Source: Saccoglossus kowalevskii
Taxonomy: Eukaryota > Hemichordata > Enteropneusta > Harrimaniidae
Direction: 5' to 3'
NCBI RefSeq assembly: GCF_000003605.2
Contig: NW_003150759.1
Coordinates: 271,419 to 305,634, forward strand
DNA: 34,216 nucleotides
A program made the translations under genes and the position numbers. Below, piece by piece: positions 32,033 to 34,216 of the stretch (positions are counted from its first letter, which is position 1; each line of letters opens with the position of its first letter). A model generated the notes under the pieces. That model did no database searches. It had not been told where the DNA came from and saw only the letters and a program-made list of their open reading frames with translations.

Positions 32033-32144
32033 ATGTCATTATTCAAAGCACGTGATTGGTGGTATGTGAATGCCGGTGTTGATGAAGAATTTGATCAAGG
32101 ATGTTTATGTGTTGGAAATGTAGACAATAATGCAAATGGATTGG
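32033..32144 (+). CDS. BBS9: BBS9 first coding exon
   Basis: The exon starts at 32002 after tgtattccag, with the ATG at 32033 preceded by gacaa. It encodes 37 residues to NANGL and one base of Asp, then donor gtaagt. The strict match of MSLFKARDWW to vertebrate BBS9 settles the start codon. Confidence 0.95.
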
Positions 32145-33170
32145 GTAAGTCCTATTGGTGACAAATGTAGATCATTGTAATCAGTTGCACATGAACTTGA
32201 CATTGACTTGCAGTCAGTAGTCTCTACTGCATGTAGGTGTGATTTGACAGGATTACTGGATGAATATTTACCACACCAAATGGCAAAGCTTGAGTCAATG
32301 TTCTTCTGTTTAATGGGCTTGTTTTCATGGTCACATACCTTGACTTATGATAGCGAAGCTGTGTTGTTGTTGTGGCTCAGACTCATGATTGTAATGCATT
32401 TGCGTCACTCACAATTCCATGAGAGCATGTAAACTCTCGCAGTCAGTGTGAGTTGGTCAGTTCAGCTGTATACCATCACAAGATGGTGTGTCCTATCTGC
32501 CAACATTAAAAAAAAAAGTACAAACCAGAGATAGATATTCCATCAAAGAGGAATGCATAGTTCTTGTAGGTTCTTGTTAGTGGTCTGAGGTTGAAACTGA
32601 CAACATACACTTTTTAGCTCCACTGTCGAGCGGAGCTTATCATATGAGTGATTGGGTGGCGTCCGGCGTCCGTGTCAATGTTTTACTTTTTCAACTTCTT
32701 CTTGAAAACTACAAGCCTCAGTGCTTTGATACTTGGTGTATATGTACCTCTCTCAAATTTGTTCATTTCATGATGAATATCTTCAATTCTCTAATTTTGG
32801 TGAATATTTTTGTCATTTTTGCTAAAAAGTGATATTTTCGACTTCTTGTTGTAAACCGCAAGTTTGATTGCTTTTATAATACATATATAGGTACTACATG
32901 TGGACCTCTCTCAGATTTGTTTATTTCGTGATGATATCTTTAATTCTCTAATTTTAGTGAATATTTTTGTCATTTTTGGTAAAAAAGTTACAGATCATCA
33001 TCTTTATTATTGTATACTTTTTCAGATAAAATTATTGTGGGCAGTTTCCATGGTTTTCTGAGGATTTACCAACCTGAAAGTTGTAAAGATGGCTCAAAGG
33101 CAAAAGATGTCTTGTTGGAAACTCAGTTGCAATACCCAATCTTACAAGTTGAAGCTGGCAGATTTGTATC
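32033..33170 (+). CDS. BBS9: BBS9 (PTHB1), BBSome subunit, N-terminal two coding exons
   Basis: BBS9 is a core BBSome subunit that moves membrane proteins in and out of cilia. Exons 32033-32144 and 33026-33170 join through a split Asp codon. The protein begins MSLFKARDWWYVNAGVDEEF, then DQGCLCVGNVDNNANG, DKIIVGSFHGFLRIYQPES and LQVEAGRFVS. Vertebrate BBS9 begins MSLFKARDWWSTILGDKEEF and has DKIIVGSFMGYLRIFSP and LQVEVGKFVS at the same places. These residues form the start of the N-terminal beta-propeller. The gene continues beyond the window. Confidence 0.96.
32612..33000 (+). repeat. AGCTCCRCTGTCGA dispersed repeat, plus-strand copy with two internal units
   Basis: Starts tttttAGCTCCACTGTCGAGCGGAGCTTATC and then ggcgtccggcgtccg. 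Two units of about 150 bp follow (32680-32830 and 32838-33000), each with ACTTCTT, CTCTCTCAAATTTGTT or its variant, and TTTTTGTCATTTTTG. It fills the BBS9 intron almost up to the acceptor at 33025. Confidence 0.8.
33026..33170 (+). CDS. BBS9: BBS9 second coding exon
   Basis: The acceptor is cttttttcag at 33025 and the donor is gtgagt at 33171. It encodes DKIIVGSFHGFLRIYQPESC, then a Lys/Asp-rich loop and LQYPILQVEAGRFVS. It ends two bases into a codon. Confidence 0.95.
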
Positions 33171-34216
33171 GTGAGTATAGTCATTGGTTGGGTGGTCCGT
33201 TGGTGCTTTTGTTCATGATTTGTAATCTCCTCTTAACTGAGAAGCTAGATTAATATTCAAATAGAGTAATGTTTAATAATAATAATAACTTTATTATGCA
33301 ACTTAACCATCTGTGGGTTTAGTAACGTAAAAAATGATTACAAAAGACAAATAAAATTAACACTAAAATTAAAATACACTGAAATTCAACAAAAGAAAGA
33401 AAGAAAAATCAGAAAATCTCTGAAAATTGCGGGGACAGTGACATGTTTTATGTTGTACAGGAATAGTACTAAGATTGTTTTTTTTGGGGGGGGGGGCACT
33501 CGAAGTTTATATTAAGCTTTTTTTTTTTTTAATTTTTTTTAATTACTCTCTATGAGAAATAAGGTTTATAACTTTATTGGGAGTTATGAAACAAGGAGAA
33601 TGGACATTTGCAAAATTACAATATACATTTGTAGGATAGGAGAAAGAAAATGTTGAGTTATTATACGAGGAAGTGACAAAGTGTAAATAAATGCAAAGAC
33701 AAAATGTATGGCATATTATAGCATGTAGATGAGCATTTAGAAAACAATTCATGTGGCAGTGATGTAGGGAACAAGTTTGGTTGCTTGACAATTACTGTAA
33801 AATCTGTATTAGAAGCTGTGGCTTCTATTAAAATGGTACAATGCAACATAGGAGATGCTGCTTCTATTAGAGCATCTACACATATGAGAAATGATGAATT
33901 TTTGATTCTCAATTGTTCAAAAAGGATGGGTGTGACTTCTATTAGTGATGCGGCTTCTAATACAGATTTTATGGTATAACTTGAGTTTATTTTGATTTTT
34001 ATTCACAAATATACTCAAGCAAATATATGAAAAAAAAAGGTGAAAATCAATTAATGTATTGTTGTACTATATTTTTAGTGTAATTTAGTTGTTGTTTATT
34101 TGAAATCTGTTATTGTATTGTATGTGTAGTTTAATTGTTGTTTATTTCAAAAAAGTTTTAATACAGCAATTACCAAAACTGAAATGTCAGATTTCATTAA
34201 GGATGTAATAAAGCAT
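33171..34216 (+). other. BBS9: BBS9 intron 2, incomplete
   Basis: Contains homopolymer runs (11 G near 33486, long T near 33519) and the complete element at 33795-33974. The next BBS9 exon is not reached. Confidence 0.8.
33795..33974 (+). mobile_element. TTCTATTAG-word MITE, complete copy
   Basis: TA|CTGTAAAATCTGTATTAG ... CTAATACAGATTTTATGG|TA. Inverted termini of about 22 bp with TA on each side. The interior repeats gcttctattaga, agcatctac and ggatgc-type words. 180 bp, non-coding. Confidence 0.82.

Noticed and set aside
33543-33979. Small frames at the right end, both strands
   Set aside because: They lie over the TTCTATTAG-word MITE in a BBS9 intron.

Overview
This window is intron-rich, AT-rich animal nuclear DNA. 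It has GT-AG introns, standard-code exons, dense short inverted-repeat (MITE-like) transposons and one assembly gap (12912-13308). The three genes are conserved bilaterian genes. The repeat style, with many small non-autonomous DNA transposons and an AGCTCCRCTGTCGA dispersed repeat, suggests a marine invertebrate (lophotrochozoan or invertebrate deuterostome). I cannot fix the phylum from sequence alone.

Layout. (1) 52-11841, plus strand: the 3' eight exons of MED1, the Mediator subunit 1. Seven small exons finish the globular Med1 domain. One 3.9 kb terminal exon encodes the long disordered tail, with two nuclear-receptor LXXLL boxes, basic stretches, a 13-residue tandem repeat array and a conserved-looking acidic C-terminus. 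(2) 11842-19008: MED1 3' UTR and intergenic DNA filled with MITEs and a gap. (3) 30207-19009, minus strand: a complete eight-exon cytosolic 5'-nucleotidase III (NT5C3) gene of 288 codons plus stop; exon phases all close. (4) 30208-30587: a short shared upstream region with a palindromic NRF1-type site. (5) 30588-34216, plus strand: the start of BBS9 (BBSome subunit), with a probable untranslated first exon and two coding exons; the gene continues past the window.

The genes do not form a pathway. MED1 is a transcription coactivator, NT5C3 a pyrimidine nucleotidase and BBS9 a ciliary trafficking protein. Their arrangement is the interesting part. NT5C3 and BBS9 are head-to-head and are also close neighbours in vertebrates, and MED1 is the third neighbour here. 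The rest of the novelty lies in the repeats. At least five MITE-like families have readable target-site duplications or termini: TA-flanked families sharing CTGTAAAA ends, a TTAA-flanked piggyBac-like family, an 8-bp-duplication hAT-like family and a TA-flanked CAGTGAAATTC element directly in the MED1 3' UTR. There are also a two-length minisatellite, a very long TTTA microsatellite and an in-frame expanding repeat in MED1. I found no CRISPR array, tRNA, rRNA, viral gene or toxin gene.
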